From AP-15 sp035538335 (GTDB lineage Bacteria > Pseudomonadota > Alphaproteobacteria > ATCC43930 > CGMCC-115725): DNA of 64,000 nucleotides. The position numbers were made by a program, and so were the translations under genes. The stretch is from positions 19,329 through 83,328 of the forward strand of contig DATLKN010000036.1 of assembly GCA_035538335.1 (NCBI GenBank), in the 5' to 3' direction. The notes beneath the pieces are model-generated. The model was not told the DNA's origin, searched no databases, and saw nothing but the letters and a program-made list of their open reading frames with translations. Shown here in pieces: positions 35,785-45,010 of the stretch (its first letter is position 1; each line of letters starts with the position of its first letter).

Positions 35785-37374
35785 TCAAGATCCGGTCAGT
35801 TCCTCGCGCAGCCGCGGCTTGTTGATCTTGCCGGTCGGGGTGCGCGGGAATTCACCGGCCGCGCGAAATTGCAGGCGCACCGGCACCTTGTATCGGGCGA
35901 GCCGCTTGCGGCAGAAGGCGAGGATCTGGCCCTCCTCGGCCGCCGCCCCCGCCCGCAATTCCACCGCCGCCGCGACGATCTCGCCCTTCGCCCTGTCCGG
36001 CACGCCGACGACATAGGCGTCGGCGATGCCGGGGTATTGCCGCAACACCTCTTCGACCTCGAGCGGCGAGACGTTGGCGCCGCCCGTCTTGATCATCTCT
36101 TTGAGCCGTCCGCGAAAGCGCACGCGGCCGTCCGTCCCGACGAGCCCGAAATCGCCGGTCAGAAACCAGCCCCCGTTGTCGAATGCCCCGGCGTCGAGTT
36201 CGGGCGCCCGGAAATAGCCGGGCGTGACGTGGCCCTTGACCGCCAGCTCGCCGACTTCGCCCGCCGGCAAGGGCTGCCGCGTCAGCGGATCGACGGCGCG
36301 GATCGTCATCCCCGGCAATGGCAGCCCCTGCGTCGAGAGGCGCAGCGGCAGCGGGTCGAGGGCGTCGGCGACGGCGCAATTGCCGTAGGTCTCGGTCGCG
36401 CCATAGACGTTGCAGAGTTCCTCGGCGCCCAATGCCGCGATCGTCAGCGCGATGTCTTCGGGCGGGCCGATCGTCAACCCCGTGCGCATTGCGCCGAGCC
36501 GGCGCCCCGGGTGCTCGGGGTGCTCCGCCAGCGCCCGCGCCATGTTGCCGACGCCGTAATAGACGCTGCAATGCTCGCGCTCGATCAATGCGATCGCCTC
36601 GCCGGCCTCGAAGCCCTCTTGCAACACGATCGTGCCGCCATGCGTCATGATTGCCGGGAGCGCATTGGCCGAGCCGAAGGACCAGAAGAGCGGTACCGCG
36701 AGCCATACCCGGTCGCTCGCTGAGAGATGCATGCGCTCGCCGATGTCGAAGCCGTTCGCTATCAAGGGCCCGTGCGCCAGCTGCACGCCCTTCGGCGCGG
36801 CGGTCGAGCCCGAGGTGTAGAGGATGAACGCGATGTCCTCCGGTCGCACCGCCCGCTGCGCGGCGGCGAGAGCTTCCGGCTCGACCGATCGGCCGGGTTC
36901 GAGGAATTCCGGCAGCGTCACGAATCCGGCGGCCGGCCGCCCGTCGAGCTTGACGATCGTGCGCAAGCCCGGGAGCCGCGCTCTCTCCGCCCGCACCGCC
37001 CCAAGAAAATCGCGGCGGCGGAAGGCGTCGAGCATGACGAGCGCCTTGGCGCCCGAATGGTCGAGCATAAAAGCGAGTTCGCGTGGGGAAGAGAAGGTGC
37101 TGATGGCGGCGGTGACGGCGCCCAGTTTCGCGGCGGCGAAAGCGGCGACGAGCCATTCCGGCCGATTGCTGACGAGCAGCGCTACCCGGTCGCCGCGTCC
37201 GATGCCGATCGCGATCAGCGCCTGGGCGAATGCGTCGGCGCGCGACTTGAGCCCGGCATAGTCGAGCCGCTCGCCCTGAAAGACGACGGCTTCCGCCTTC
37301 GGGCGCGTGGCGGCCGTCTCGTCGAGGAGGTCGCCGAGCGTGCGGCTTTTCGGACGCGGCGTCTTCTCACTCAT
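35785..37374 (-). CDS. AMP-binding acyl-CoA synthetase/ligase
   Basis: A 529-residue ANL-superfamily enzyme. The A3 phosphate motif YTSGSTAAPKG is present, then A5 YGATETYG, the STGD-like FLTGDFG, RFRGRLKEMIKTGGANVSPLEVE (hinge and binding residues) and the catalytic lysine near the end in PTGKINKPRLRE. It should activate a carboxylic acid to its CoA thioester through an acyl-adenylate. Its start overlaps the end of the enoyl-CoA hydratase gene by 8 bp, so both belong to one acyl-CoA pathway. The acid cannot be named. Confidence 0.93.
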   Translation of the reverse strand: MSEKTPRPKSRTLGDLLDETAATRPKAEAVVFQGERLDYAGLKSRADAFAQALIAIGIGRGDRVALLVSNRPEWLVAAFAAAKLGAVTAAISTFSSPRELAFMLDHSGAKALVMLDAFRRRDFLGAVRAERARLPGLRTIVKLDGRPAAGFVTLPEFLEPGRSVEPEALAAAQRAVRPEDIAFILYTSGSTAAPKGVQLAHGPLIANGFDIGERMHLSASDRVWLAVPLFWSFGSANALPAIMTHGGTIVLQEGFEAGEAIALIEREHCSVYYGVGNMARALAEHPEHPGRRLGAMRTGLTIGPPEDIALTIAALGAEELCNVYGATETYGNCAVADALDPLPLRLSTQGLPLPGMTIRAVDPLTRQPLPAGEVGELAVKGHVTPGYFRAPELDAGAFDNGGWFLTGDFGLVGTDGRVRFRGRLKEMIKTGGANVSPLEVEEVLRQYPGIADAYVVGVPDRAKGEIVAAAVELRAGAAAEEGQILAFCRKRLARYKVPVRLQFRAAGEFPRTPTGKINKPRLREELTGS

Positions 37375-38122
37375 AGCGCGGCGTGCGCTTCTCGCGGAAC
37401 GCGGCGATGCCCTCGGCGAAATCCGGGCTCCTTCGCACCTTGTCGCCCAATTCCTGCTCCATCGCCTCGCGGGAGGCCGCGTGCTCGGCCATCGTCGCGC
37501 TGATTTGGCGCTTCACCGCCTGTACCGCGGCGGGGCTGTTGGCGGCGATCCGCTCGGCCGTCGCGACCGCCCAGCCCATCAGCTCTTCGGCCGGCACGAC
37601 CCGGTTGATGAGGCCGAGGCGCAGCGCCTTCTCGGCCTCGATCAGGCGCGCCGTCAACAGCAAATCCATCGCATGCACGTGGCCGATCTGCCGCACCAGC
37701 TTTATCGTCGCGCCGCCGAACGGGTAGATCGACCATTTGACCTCGGGCAGGCCGAAGCGCGCCTTCGGCACGGCGGCGCGGATGTCGGTCGAAAGCAGCA
37801 GTTCGAGGCCGCCGCCGACGCAGTCGCCGTTGACCGCCGCGACGATCGGCTTCGAATAAGCGTCGGTCTTGAGAAGCGCGTGGCTGACCATGCGCGCCGT
37901 CTCCGGCCCCGCCGAGAGGTCGCCCGAAATGTCGGCGCCGACGGTGAAGGCCCGCTCGCCCGCCCCGGTCAGAACGATGGCGCGGCAGTCGTCGCGCTCC
38001 AATTCGTCCCAGAGCCGTCCCAATTCGGCGAGCATCGCGCGCGTCATCGCGTTGCGGCGGCTCTCGTTGTCGATCGTCACGATCGCGACGTGCGGCCCGT
38101 GCCGGGCGAGGCGGATCTGCAT
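37367..38122 (-). CDS. Enoyl-CoA hydratase/isomerase family protein
   Basis: A 251-residue crotonase-fold protein. The oxyanion-hole segment ERAFTVGADISGDLSAG (~70-85) and VNGDCVGGGLELLLSTDIR (~105-123) are typical, as is the FGLPEVKWSIYPFGGA stretch that follows. The usual catalytic Glu pair is only partly conserved (Glu in PEVKWS present), so it may be a hydratase, isomerase or C-C hydrolase. First gene of a coupled pair with the acyl-CoA synthetase, and divergent from DUF1326. Confidence 0.92.
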   Translation of the reverse strand: MQIRLARHGPHVAIVTIDNESRRNAMTRAMLAELGRLWDELERDDCRAIVLTGAGERAFTVGADISGDLSAGPETARMVSHALLKTDAYSKPIVAAVNGDCVGGGLELLLSTDIRAAVPKARFGLPEVKWSIYPFGGATIKLVRQIGHVHAMDLLLTARLIEAEKALRLGLINRVVPAEELMGWAVATAERIAANSPAAVQAVKRQISATMAEHAASREAMEQELGDKVRRSPDFAEGIAAFREKRTPRYE

Positions 38123-38171
38123 CTGAGGCGCTCCGGTGTGCTACTCTCGATCATAGCAACGGAGGCTTCGT

Positions 38172-38846
38172 ATGACCGAGATTCCGAATTGGCACATCGT
38201 CGGCGAGTGGTTCGACAATTGCAGCTGCGCCGTCCCCTGTCCCTGCACCTTCGCGCAGGTGCCGGACAACGGCTTCTGCGAATCGGTCCTCTTCTGGCAT
38301 ATCCGCGAGGGGCATTTCGGCGAGGTGAAGCTCGACGATCTGAGCTTCGTGCGGGTCGGCCGCTGGGAGGGCGACCTCTGGGCCGGCAAGGCGAAGGGCC
38401 GCGCCGGCCTCTATGTCGACGAGCGGGCCGACGACCGGCAGTTCGAGATCCTGCCGAAGATCTTCGGGGGCCAGGTCGGCGGCTTTCCAGGTCGGGTCAA
38501 CGCGTTCTTCCCGGAGGGCCGCCAGGCTGTCGGCATCGAGCGGGCGCGCATCGGCTTTGAGATCGCCCCCGACCTCGCGCATTGGGGTTGCGAGATCGCC
38601 GGCAAGGCAAAGGCCTGGGCGAAGGCGCTCGTCGGCCCGACCGGCACGCCCGGCAAATTTCCGCAGCTGCACAACCCGCCCGGCTCCGAGACCGGTCCCG
38701 GCCAGATCGCCACCTGGGGGAAATCGACGGTCTGTCAGGTCGATGCCTTCGGCTTCAAATTCGCCTGGACTGTCAATTCCAGCAAGCACATCCCGTTCGA
38801 CTGGTCGGGCCCCGAGGCCGATCCCCTCAGTCCTCGCGCGGGCTGA
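38172..38846 (+). CDS. DUF1326 domain protein
   Basis: A 224-residue protein with the family's N-terminal cysteine cluster WFDNCSCAVPCPC and the long DUF1326 core (LYVDERADDRQFEILPKIFGGQVGG-type region; FEIAPDLAHWGCEIA). Members are often paired with a DUF2182 membrane protein; none is found here. The cysteines could bind a metal. ATG 38172 follows GGAGG. Its last 20 bp overlap the 3' end of the convergent quinone oxidoreductase gene. Confidence 0.9.
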   Translation: MTEIPNWHIVGEWFDNCSCAVPCPCTFAQVPDNGFCESVLFWHIREGHFGEVKLDDLSFVRVGRWEGDLWAGKAKGRAGLYVDERADDRQFEILPKIFGGQVGGFPGRVNAFFPEGRQAVGIERARIGFEIAPDLAHWGCEIAGKAKAWAKALVGPTGTPGKFPQLHNPPGSETGPGQIATWGKSTVCQVDAFGFKFAWTVNSSKHIPFDWSGPEADPLSPRAG

Positions 38847-39822
38847 GCACGGCGCGCCCCTCGATGCGGCGGTCGCGCAAGACCGCGAGCGCTTCACCCG
38901 CGCGCTCGAGCGGAAACAATGTCGCCGCTGCCGGCTTGAGCTTCCCCGCTTCGTAGAGCGCGAAGATCTCGGCGAAGGCGGCGGCGACCTGCGCCGGGCG
39001 GCGCTTCCTGTAGTCGCTGATCTGGAGGCCGCTCAACTCGATGTTCTTCAAGAGCAGGTAGTTTGTCTTGATAGAGGGGATGGCGCCCGCGGCAAAGCCG
39101 ATCACCACCAGCCGGCCGCGCCAGGCCAATGCCCGCACCGCCGCCTCGAAAACCGCGCCGCCGAGCGGGTCGAGCACGATGTCGGCGCCGCGCCCTTCGG
39201 TCACGGCATGGACCTGCTCGCGCAGGCGGTCGCGCAAATCGGCGGCGGCGAGGTCGATGACCGCCTCGGCGCCGGCCGCCAGCGCCGCCGCCGCGCGCTC
39301 CGGCCGCGCAATGCCGGCGAGCACGCGCGCCCCCATGGCGCGGCCCAGCTGCACTGCGGCTTGTCCGACGGCGCCCGAGGCGCCGAGCACCAGCACGGTT
39401 TCGCCCGGCTCGAGCCGGGCGCGTTCGCGCAAGGCGAACCAGGCGGTGTCATAGGCAAGGCTCATCGACGCGGCCTCGATGAACGACATCGTCGCCGGCA
39501 ATCGGTAGCACTGGTCGGCGCGTACCGCGGCCGCCTCGGCCCAGCCGCCCGCTTCCGCCATCGCCAATATGCGGTCGCCGATTTGCAGAGTTGTCACTTC
39601 CTCTCCGAGCGCCGTCACCACGCCGGACGGGCCCTTGCCGGGAACGAACGGAAGGGGCGGCTGAAACTGATAGCTGCCGCCGGTGACCAGCAGATCGACG
39701 TAGTTCACCGGGGCGGCATGAACCGTCACCAAGACTTCGCCGCACTGCGGCATCGGCTGTGTCACTTGCGTGACGCGCAGCCGCTCCGGCGGCCCGAATT
39801 CGCTGACCGATATCGCCCGCAT
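38827..39822 (-). CDS. Zinc-independent MDR oxidoreductase (quinone oxidoreductase-like)
   Basis: A 331-residue medium-chain dehydrogenase/reductase of the NADPH:quinone reductase type. It has VHAAPVNYVDLLVTGGSY, FVPGKGPSGVVTALG and the nucleotide fold VLVLGASGAVGQAAVQLGRAMGARV; structural and catalytic zinc cysteines are lacking. The protein closely follows the NADPH:quinone/crotonyl-CoA-reductase-like group of acyl-CoA clusters. It lies 4 bp below the AMP-binding ligase start of the next gene on the same strand, so the genes 42226-38827 look like one unit. Confidence 0.9.
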   Translation of the reverse strand: MRAISVSEFGPPERLRVTQVTQPMPQCGEVLVTVHAAPVNYVDLLVTGGSYQFQPPLPFVPGKGPSGVVTALGEEVTTLQIGDRILAMAEAGGWAEAAAVRADQCYRLPATMSFIEAASMSLAYDTAWFALRERARLEPGETVLVLGASGAVGQAAVQLGRAMGARVLAGIARPERAAAALAAGAEAVIDLAAADLRDRLREQVHAVTEGRGADIVLDPLGGAVFEAAVRALAWRGRLVVIGFAAGAIPSIKTNYLLLKNIELSGLQISDYRKRRPAQVAAAFAEIFALYEAGKLKPAAATLFPLERAGEALAVLRDRRIEGRAVLSPRED

Positions 39823-39826
39823 CCCG

Positions 39827-41458
39827 CTACTCCCGCACCGGTATCGGCGTCCAAACGCCTGCCGCCGCTCGTTGCACCAATTCGGGCTTGCGCACCTTGC
39901 CGCTGGCGGTCAGCGGCAGCTCGGGCAATGGCAAAATGAATTCCGGCATCTCGTATAACGGCAGGCCGGCGGTGTCGAGATGTGCGAGGATGGCCTGCGG
40001 GTCGAGCCGCGCCGCGCCGCGCATCACCACCGCGAGGCAGACGCGCTCGCCGAGCCGCGCGTCGGGCAGGCCAAAGGCCGCTGCCTTCGCGATCGCCTCG
40101 TGCCGCAAGGCCAGCGCCTCGATATGCGTCGGGTGAATATTGCGGCCGCCGCGGATGATGACGTCCTTCTTGCGGCCGGTGAGGTGCAGATAGCCCGATT
40201 CGTCGAGCCGGCCGAGATCGCCGGTCATGAACCAGCCCTCGGCATTGAAGGCCGCCTCTGTTGCCTTCTGGTCGTCGAAATAACCAAGCATCAGGCTCGC
40301 GCCGCGGCCGCCGATCTCGCCCACTTCGCCGGGCGCGGCCTCGCTGTCGGGATCGTCTGCGCGAAAGATGCGCACCTCGTAGCCGGCGCAGGCGCGCCCG
40401 CAGCTTTGGGCGATGCGCTCGGGCGGGTCGCCGGGCAAGGTGTATTGGTGCGAGCAGGTCTCGGTCATGCCGTAGCCGCTCTGCGGCTCGATATCGTATT
40501 GCAGCAGCTCGGCAATGAGCGGCGCCGGCGCCGCGGCGCCCGAGATGCGAAAGCCGCGCACCAGGCCCGCGCGTGCCGCGCCGCGTTTGCGCAATTCGGC
40601 GAGCAGATCGGAGGCATGGGTCGGCACGCCGAACAGAAACTCGGCGCCGGTTTCCACCAGCCGGTCGAGCAGGCTCTCGCCGCGCGGCAGATCGTGCACC
40701 ACCAGTTCGCCGCCGGCGGCGATCGCGGTGACGAGCGCGCCGAGCCCGAGATTGTGGCTCAATGGGCTCAGCGTGTAGAGCACGGCGCGCTCCAGCCGCC
40801 AGTCGCGCGCCATCGCCCGCGCCGTGGCGAGGAGCGTATTGTCGCTGTGCAATACGCCCTTCGGCTCGCCGGTCGTGCCGGAGGTGAAGGGCAGATACAT
40901 CGCCTGATTGGCGTCGATGCTCGCCTCGCGGTCGAGCATCGGGCCGGGCAGTTCGGCGAACGGCGCGGCGTCGGGCGGGCCGAGGCGCCAGGCGCAGCGC
41001 AAGTAGTCGCGGCCGGCCAGTTCCGTGAAGAGGTCGCGGCGGTCGGCGTCGGCGCCCCAGCCGGGCTGCGCGATCACTGCGGCGGCCCGCATGCGGTCGG
41101 CCAGCGCGACGATCTCGCCGACCTTATGGTCGCGGTGCAGCGACGGGCAGCAGACATAGCCCTGGCGTGAGCAGGCGAGCAGCCCGATCGCGGTTTCGAC
41201 CCGGCTCGGCAGCCACAGCGCGACGCGATCGCCCGGCCGCAAGCCGTTGCCGGCGAGATGGGCCGCCAGCCGGTCGGCGGCAGCGACCAGCTCGGCATAA
41301 TTCAGCCGGCGATGCCGGTCGCGCACCGCATAGGCCCGCGGCGTCGCCCGCGCATGCCGCGCCGCCAGAGCGTAGATCGTCTGCCTGCCCCAGAACCCGG
41401 CCGCCGTATAGGCGGCAATCGCCGGCGCATTGAGCAGGGTCAGGATCGGGCTGCTCAT
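39827..41458 (-). CDS. AMP-binding acyl-CoA ligase (cyclohexanecarboxylate-CoA ligase-like)
   Basis: A 543-residue ANL enzyme. A3 is LPFTSGTTGEPKG, A5 YGMTETCSHQYTLP, then GWFMTGDLGRLDESGYLHLTGRKKDVIIRGGRNIHP and the terminal lysine in LTASGKVRKPEL. The C-H-Q-Y run after TET and the overall order resemble cyclohexanecarboxylate-CoA and related alicyclic acid ligases. It is only distantly similar to the ligase at 35785. Neighbours (MDR oxidoreductase, class II aldolase) suggest breakdown of a cyclic or hydroxylated acid, which is inference. Confidence 0.92.
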   Translation of the reverse strand: MSSPILTLLNAPAIAAYTAAGFWGRQTIYALAARHARATPRAYAVRDRHRRLNYAELVAAADRLAAHLAGNGLRPGDRVALWLPSRVETAIGLLACSRQGYVCCPSLHRDHKVGEIVALADRMRAAAVIAQPGWGADADRRDLFTELAGRDYLRCAWRLGPPDAAPFAELPGPMLDREASIDANQAMYLPFTSGTTGEPKGVLHSDNTLLATARAMARDWRLERAVLYTLSPLSHNLGLGALVTAIAAGGELVVHDLPRGESLLDRLVETGAEFLFGVPTHASDLLAELRKRGAARAGLVRGFRISGAAAPAPLIAELLQYDIEPQSGYGMTETCSHQYTLPGDPPERIAQSCGRACAGYEVRIFRADDPDSEAAPGEVGEIGGRGASLMLGYFDDQKATEAAFNAEGWFMTGDLGRLDESGYLHLTGRKKDVIIRGGRNIHPTHIEALALRHEAIAKAAAFGLPDARLGERVCLAVVMRGAARLDPQAILAHLDTAGLPLYEMPEFILPLPELPLTASGKVRKPELVQRAAAGVWTPIPVRE

Positions 41459-41479
41459 GCCGCTGCCGATGACATTCGC

Positions 41480-42226
41480 TTATGGCTTGTCGGGCCGGGT
41501 CAGCAGATGGCCGACGCCGGCCTTTGTCGCCCAGTATTCCCAGGTGCGCCAGGTCTCGACCGAATAGGGGCTGTAGCCGCGGTTGCGGGCGGCGATCTCG
41601 CCCGGCGACAGATACTTGATGTCGCCGCCCAATTGCCTCGCCCGCATCAGCGCGCGGGCATTGCGCGGCAGGTAGACCGACAGCCGCACGACCTCGATCA
41701 GCGAGCGCGCGGCGGCGGCGAAGCCGTGCCCGCGCATCAGCGCGACATTGTTCGGCCCGAGGCAGGTCGCGAGATCCTCGGCCTGCTCCATGTTCGTGAC
41801 GAGCAGGTTGGTGTCGCCGAAATGGTCGGCGATGTCCCAGACCGGCACATCGGCGCCGATGAAGCTTCCGGAATGGATGACCGGCCGCAGCTTTGCCGCC
41901 GCGGCGATGCCGAAGGGCAGCGTGTCCTCGGCATGCGCATGCACGACCGCCATGACTTCCGGCCGCGCCTTGAAGACGGCGCCATGAATGAAGCGCTCGA
42001 GATAGAGGCTGCTTCCGTCCTCGCGCACCGGCCGGCCGTCGAGGTCGAGTTCGACGATGTCGTCGGGGCCGACCAGTTCCGGCGCCAGCGAGCGGGCGAT
42101 CAGGAAGCGGCCGGGATCCTGCGGGTGCCGCACGCTGACATGACCGTAGGCATCGACGACCTCTTCCGTCGCGAGGATGCGGTTGGCGATCACCAGGTCT
42201 TTGATCAAAGCGTCGAGGCTGCTCAT
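41480..42226 (-). CDS. Class II aldolase/adducin family protein
   Basis: A 248-residue protein of the FucA/AraD aldolase family. Glu77 (YLERFIH), His96 and His98 (VVHAHAEDT) and a late His in LMRGHGFAAAA supply the zinc and catalytic residues. Typical members cleave fuculose-phosphate-like sugars; many of this subgroup act on hydroxy acids or are decarboxylase-like. It is separated by 15 bp from the molybdenum hydroxylase gene upstream and by 21 bp from the AMP-ligase gene downstream. Confidence 0.9.
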   Translation of the reverse strand: MSSLDALIKDLVIANRILATEEVVDAYGHVSVRHPQDPGRFLIARSLAPELVGPDDIVELDLDGRPVREDGSSLYLERFIHGAVFKARPEVMAVVHAHAEDTLPFGIAAAAKLRPVIHSGSFIGADVPVWDIADHFGDTNLLVTNMEQAEDLATCLGPNNVALMRGHGFAAAARSLIEVVRLSVYLPRNARALMRARQLGGDIKYLSPGEIAARNRGYSPYSVETWRTWEYWATKAGVGHLLTRPDKP

Positions 42227-42241
42227 CCTCTCACCCCTCTT

Positions 42242-44548
42242 CTATCGCAACAGCGCCCGGATCCGCTGCGGCGTCGCCGGCAGCCGCGTCACCGCGCCGC
42301 GCAGGCCGATCGCCTCGTCGATCGCCGCCGCAATGGCGGCGCCGACCCCGGTGATGCCGCCCTCGCCGACGCTCTTGATGCCGAGCGGGTTCAAGGGGCT
42401 CGGCGCGTCCTCGGTCAGGAGTACCTCGACGGCGGGGATTTCGCGCGCGCCCGGCAAAAGATAATCGGCGAAGGTGACGGAAAGCGGCTCGCCGCGCGCG
42501 TCGTAGCGGAATTCCTCGTAGAGCGCGCCGCCGAGACCCTGCGCGAAGCCGCCGAGCAGCTGCCCCTCGGCCAGCATCGGATTGACCGACCGGCCGATGT
42601 CGTAGGCCAGGAGATAGCGCTCGACGACCGCTTCTCCCGTCTCGGCGTCGATGCGTACGACGCCGATCTGCACGCCGTAGGCATAGGTCATGTGCTCGGC
42701 GCGGAACCAGCCCTCGGCTGCGAGGCCGGGGTCGCGCTCGCCGAGCGTCGGGGAGTCGGGGGCGAGATGGCGGGCGATCTCGGCGAGGCTGACCGAGGCG
42801 CCCTCGGGCCTGCCGCGATGCACGACGCCGCCGTCGACGATGTCGAGCGCCTCGGCGTTCGCCTGCAGCAGCGCGGCCGCCATGTCGAGCGCCTTGGCGC
42901 GCACCTTCAGCGCCGCCGCGTAGGTGGCGCCGCCGGTCATCACCGTGGCGCGCGAGGCATGCGCGCCGACACCGTATTGGATGCGGTCGGTCTGCCCCGC
43001 GACGACGCGCACGCGGCGATAGTCGAGGCCGAGCGTCCCGGCGCAGATCTGCGCCATCGCCGTGGCAAACCCCTGGCCGACCGCCGAGCCGCCGGTCACC
43101 AATTCGACCGCGCCCGTCGCATCGATGCTGACGCGGGCGCCGTCCATCGGTCCGAGGCCGCCCTTCTCGACAAAGACCGCGAGGCCGGAGCCGACGAGTT
43201 CGCCCGCATCACGCCGGCGGCGAAGCTCGCCCTGCAGTTCCGCCCAGCCGATCCGTTCGAGGGCGCTGTCGAGCAGCCGCGCATAGTCGCCGGAATCGTA
43301 CACGACCTCGGTGCCGAGCGCCTTCAGCGCCCGGCGATAGGGCATCTCGGCGGCGGCGATCAGGTTGCGCCGCCGCACCGTCACGCGATCGAGGCCGAGC
43401 CGGTCGGCGACCGCATCGACCAGCCGCTCGCGCACGAAGGTGCCCTCGTACCGTCCCGGCGAGCGGTAGGTCGCGGCCGGCGTCTTGTTGGTCAGCCGGA
43501 AACGGCCGAGGCTGCGATAGGCGGGGATGCGGTAGGGCCCGGGCAGCATCGCGGCGGTCATTTCCACGACGCGGGTGCCGTGGGTCCGTATATAGGCCCC
43601 CTGGTCGAGCCAGAATTCATCGTCGAGCGCCAGGATGCGGCCCTCGGCATCGACCGCGGCGCGGGCCCGATGGCGCTGCTCGCGCGAATGATTGGCGGCC
43701 ATCAGGTGCTCGCGCCGGTCCTCGATCCATTTGACCGGGCGGCCCAATCGCATCGCGGCGGCGCAGACGAGAAAATCCTCGGGGTAGAGTTCGCCGCGGA
43801 TGCCGAAGCCGCCGCCGGTATGGCCTTCCTTCAGGACGACCGCGCTCGCGCTGCGGCCAAAGGCGCGCGCGAGGCCGTCGCGGTTGCGGTGCGGCACCTT
43901 GGCCGCGCCGTAGAGTTCGAGCACGTCGCGGCCGGCGTCGAAGCGGGCGAGAGCGCCGCGCGTCTCGAGCGGCACGCCGCTGTGCCGTCCGATGGCGAGA
44001 TCGAGCTCGACGACCGCATGGGCCGAGGCGAAAGCCGCCTCGATATCGCCGTAGCCGGCGCGCAGTACGCTCGCCTCGGTCGACAGGCCCGGTGCGAAAT
44101 TATCCGCAGGCGCGCTCGCGTCGAGGGTCGGCGGCAGCTCGTCCGCCGCGACCGACACCAGTTCGGCGGCGTCCTCGGCGAGATACGGGTCGGCCGCGAA
44201 CACCGCCGCGACCGGCTCGCCGACATAGCGCAGCCGCTCCTGCGCCAAAATCGGCTGGCGGTAGGGGCGCAAGGCGTCCGCGGCCGGATCGCGGAAATCG
44301 ATCGGCGGCAGGTCGGCGATGTCCGCCGCCGTCCATACCGCGACGACCCCGGGCGCGTCCCGCGCCGCCGCCGTCTCGATGTGGCGCAAGACGGCATTGG
44401 CGTAGGGCGAGCGCACGACGCGCATGTGCAGTTGGTGGGGAAAGCCGAGATCGCCGACGAAACTGCCGCGCCCCTCGAGCAGCGGCGGGTCTTCGAGCCG
44501 CGGCAGCGCGCGCCCGATGCTGCTCGAGGCAACGTGCGGCAACGGCAT
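42242..44548 (-). CDS. Molybdenum hydroxylase large subunit (xanthine dehydrogenase/CoxL family)
   Basis: A 768-residue molybdopterin-binding subunit. The N-terminal aldehyde-oxidase a/b hammerhead (LEGRGSFVGDLGFPHQLHMRVVRSPYANA split over ~25-50), the GGGFGIRGELYPED cofactor motif, TYRSPGRYEG in place of the AYRGAGRPE of aldehyde oxidases, and the catalytic glutamate in SVGEGGITGVG near the C terminus are all present. The frame reads on upstream, but the ATG at 44548 gives the family start. Genes for the FAD and 2Fe-2S subunits are not beside it, which is unusual: they must be elsewhere or the protein works with other partners. Confidence 0.92.
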   Translation of the reverse strand: MPLPHVASSSIGRALPRLEDPPLLEGRGSFVGDLGFPHQLHMRVVRSPYANAVLRHIETAAARDAPGVVAVWTAADIADLPPIDFRDPAADALRPYRQPILAQERLRYVGEPVAAVFAADPYLAEDAAELVSVAADELPPTLDASAPADNFAPGLSTEASVLRAGYGDIEAAFASAHAVVELDLAIGRHSGVPLETRGALARFDAGRDVLELYGAAKVPHRNRDGLARAFGRSASAVVLKEGHTGGGFGIRGELYPEDFLVCAAAMRLGRPVKWIEDRREHLMAANHSREQRHRARAAVDAEGRILALDDEFWLDQGAYIRTHGTRVVEMTAAMLPGPYRIPAYRSLGRFRLTNKTPAATYRSPGRYEGTFVRERLVDAVADRLGLDRVTVRRRNLIAAAEMPYRRALKALGTEVVYDSGDYARLLDSALERIGWAELQGELRRRRDAGELVGSGLAVFVEKGGLGPMDGARVSIDATGAVELVTGGSAVGQGFATAMAQICAGTLGLDYRRVRVVAGQTDRIQYGVGAHASRATVMTGGATYAAALKVRAKALDMAAALLQANAEALDIVDGGVVHRGRPEGASVSLAEIARHLAPDSPTLGERDPGLAAEGWFRAEHMTYAYGVQIGVVRIDAETGEAVVERYLLAYDIGRSVNPMLAEGQLLGGFAQGLGGALYEEFRYDARGEPLSVTFADYLLPGAREIPAVEVLLTEDAPSPLNPLGIKSVGEGGITGVGAAIAAAIDEAIGLRGAVTRLPATPQRIRALLR

Positions 44549-44674
44549 CGCGGGCGCGGGCTTCACCGCCGCACTATAGCAGAGCCGCGCTATAGCAGAT
44601 GCAGGTCGATTGCGGGTGACCCCGGCCGCGCCCGTCGCGTAAAGTCGCAGCCTCGCCGCAGGGAGGAACGCCGC

Positions 44675-45010
44675 ATGCTGGCATTGTGGGTCAAGGTCCG
44701 CATCAAGCCCGAGGAACGCGATCGTTTCCTCAACGCCATCGAGGTCGATGCGATCGGCTCGGAGCGCGACGAGCCCGGCTGCTATTGCTTCAATGTTCTG
44801 CAGGACCAGCAGGACCGGAACGTCTACTATTTCATGGAAGTCTACCGCGACGAGGCGGCGCTCGAGCAGCACCGCGCCGCGCCGCATTACGCCGTCTGGC
44901 GCGCCGCCGCCGACACGCTCGACGGGCCGCCGCAGGCGACGCGCTGCGACACCGTTTTCCCCGCCGCTGCGGATTACTGGCTGCGCAAGCGCGCAACCGC
45001 CGGCAGATGA
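44675..45010 (+). CDS. Antibiotic biosynthesis monooxygenase-type (YgiN-like) quinol monooxygenase
   Basis: A 111-residue ABM-domain protein. It opens LWVKVRIKPEERDRFLNAI and continues SERDEPGCYCFNVLQDQQDRNVYYFMEVYRDEAALEQH, the classical dimeric ferredoxin-like ABM pattern. Such cofactor-free monooxygenases act on quinols or polyketide aromatics, and many have no proven substrate. ATG 44675 follows GGGAGGA. Its stop overlaps the next start (ATGA), so it is coupled to the carboxylesterase. Confidence 0.9.
   Translation: MLALWVKVRIKPEERDRFLNAIEVDAIGSERDEPGCYCFNVLQDQQDRNVYYFMEVYRDEAALEQHRAAPHYAVWRAAADTLDGPPQATRCDTVFPAAADYWLRKRATAGR

Noticed and set aside
41258..44674. A 1250-codon plus-strand frame that ends in the ABM monooxygenase
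   Set aside because: Only the last 111 codons resemble a protein family; the rest is antisense to the ligase, aldolase and molybdenum hydroxylase genes.
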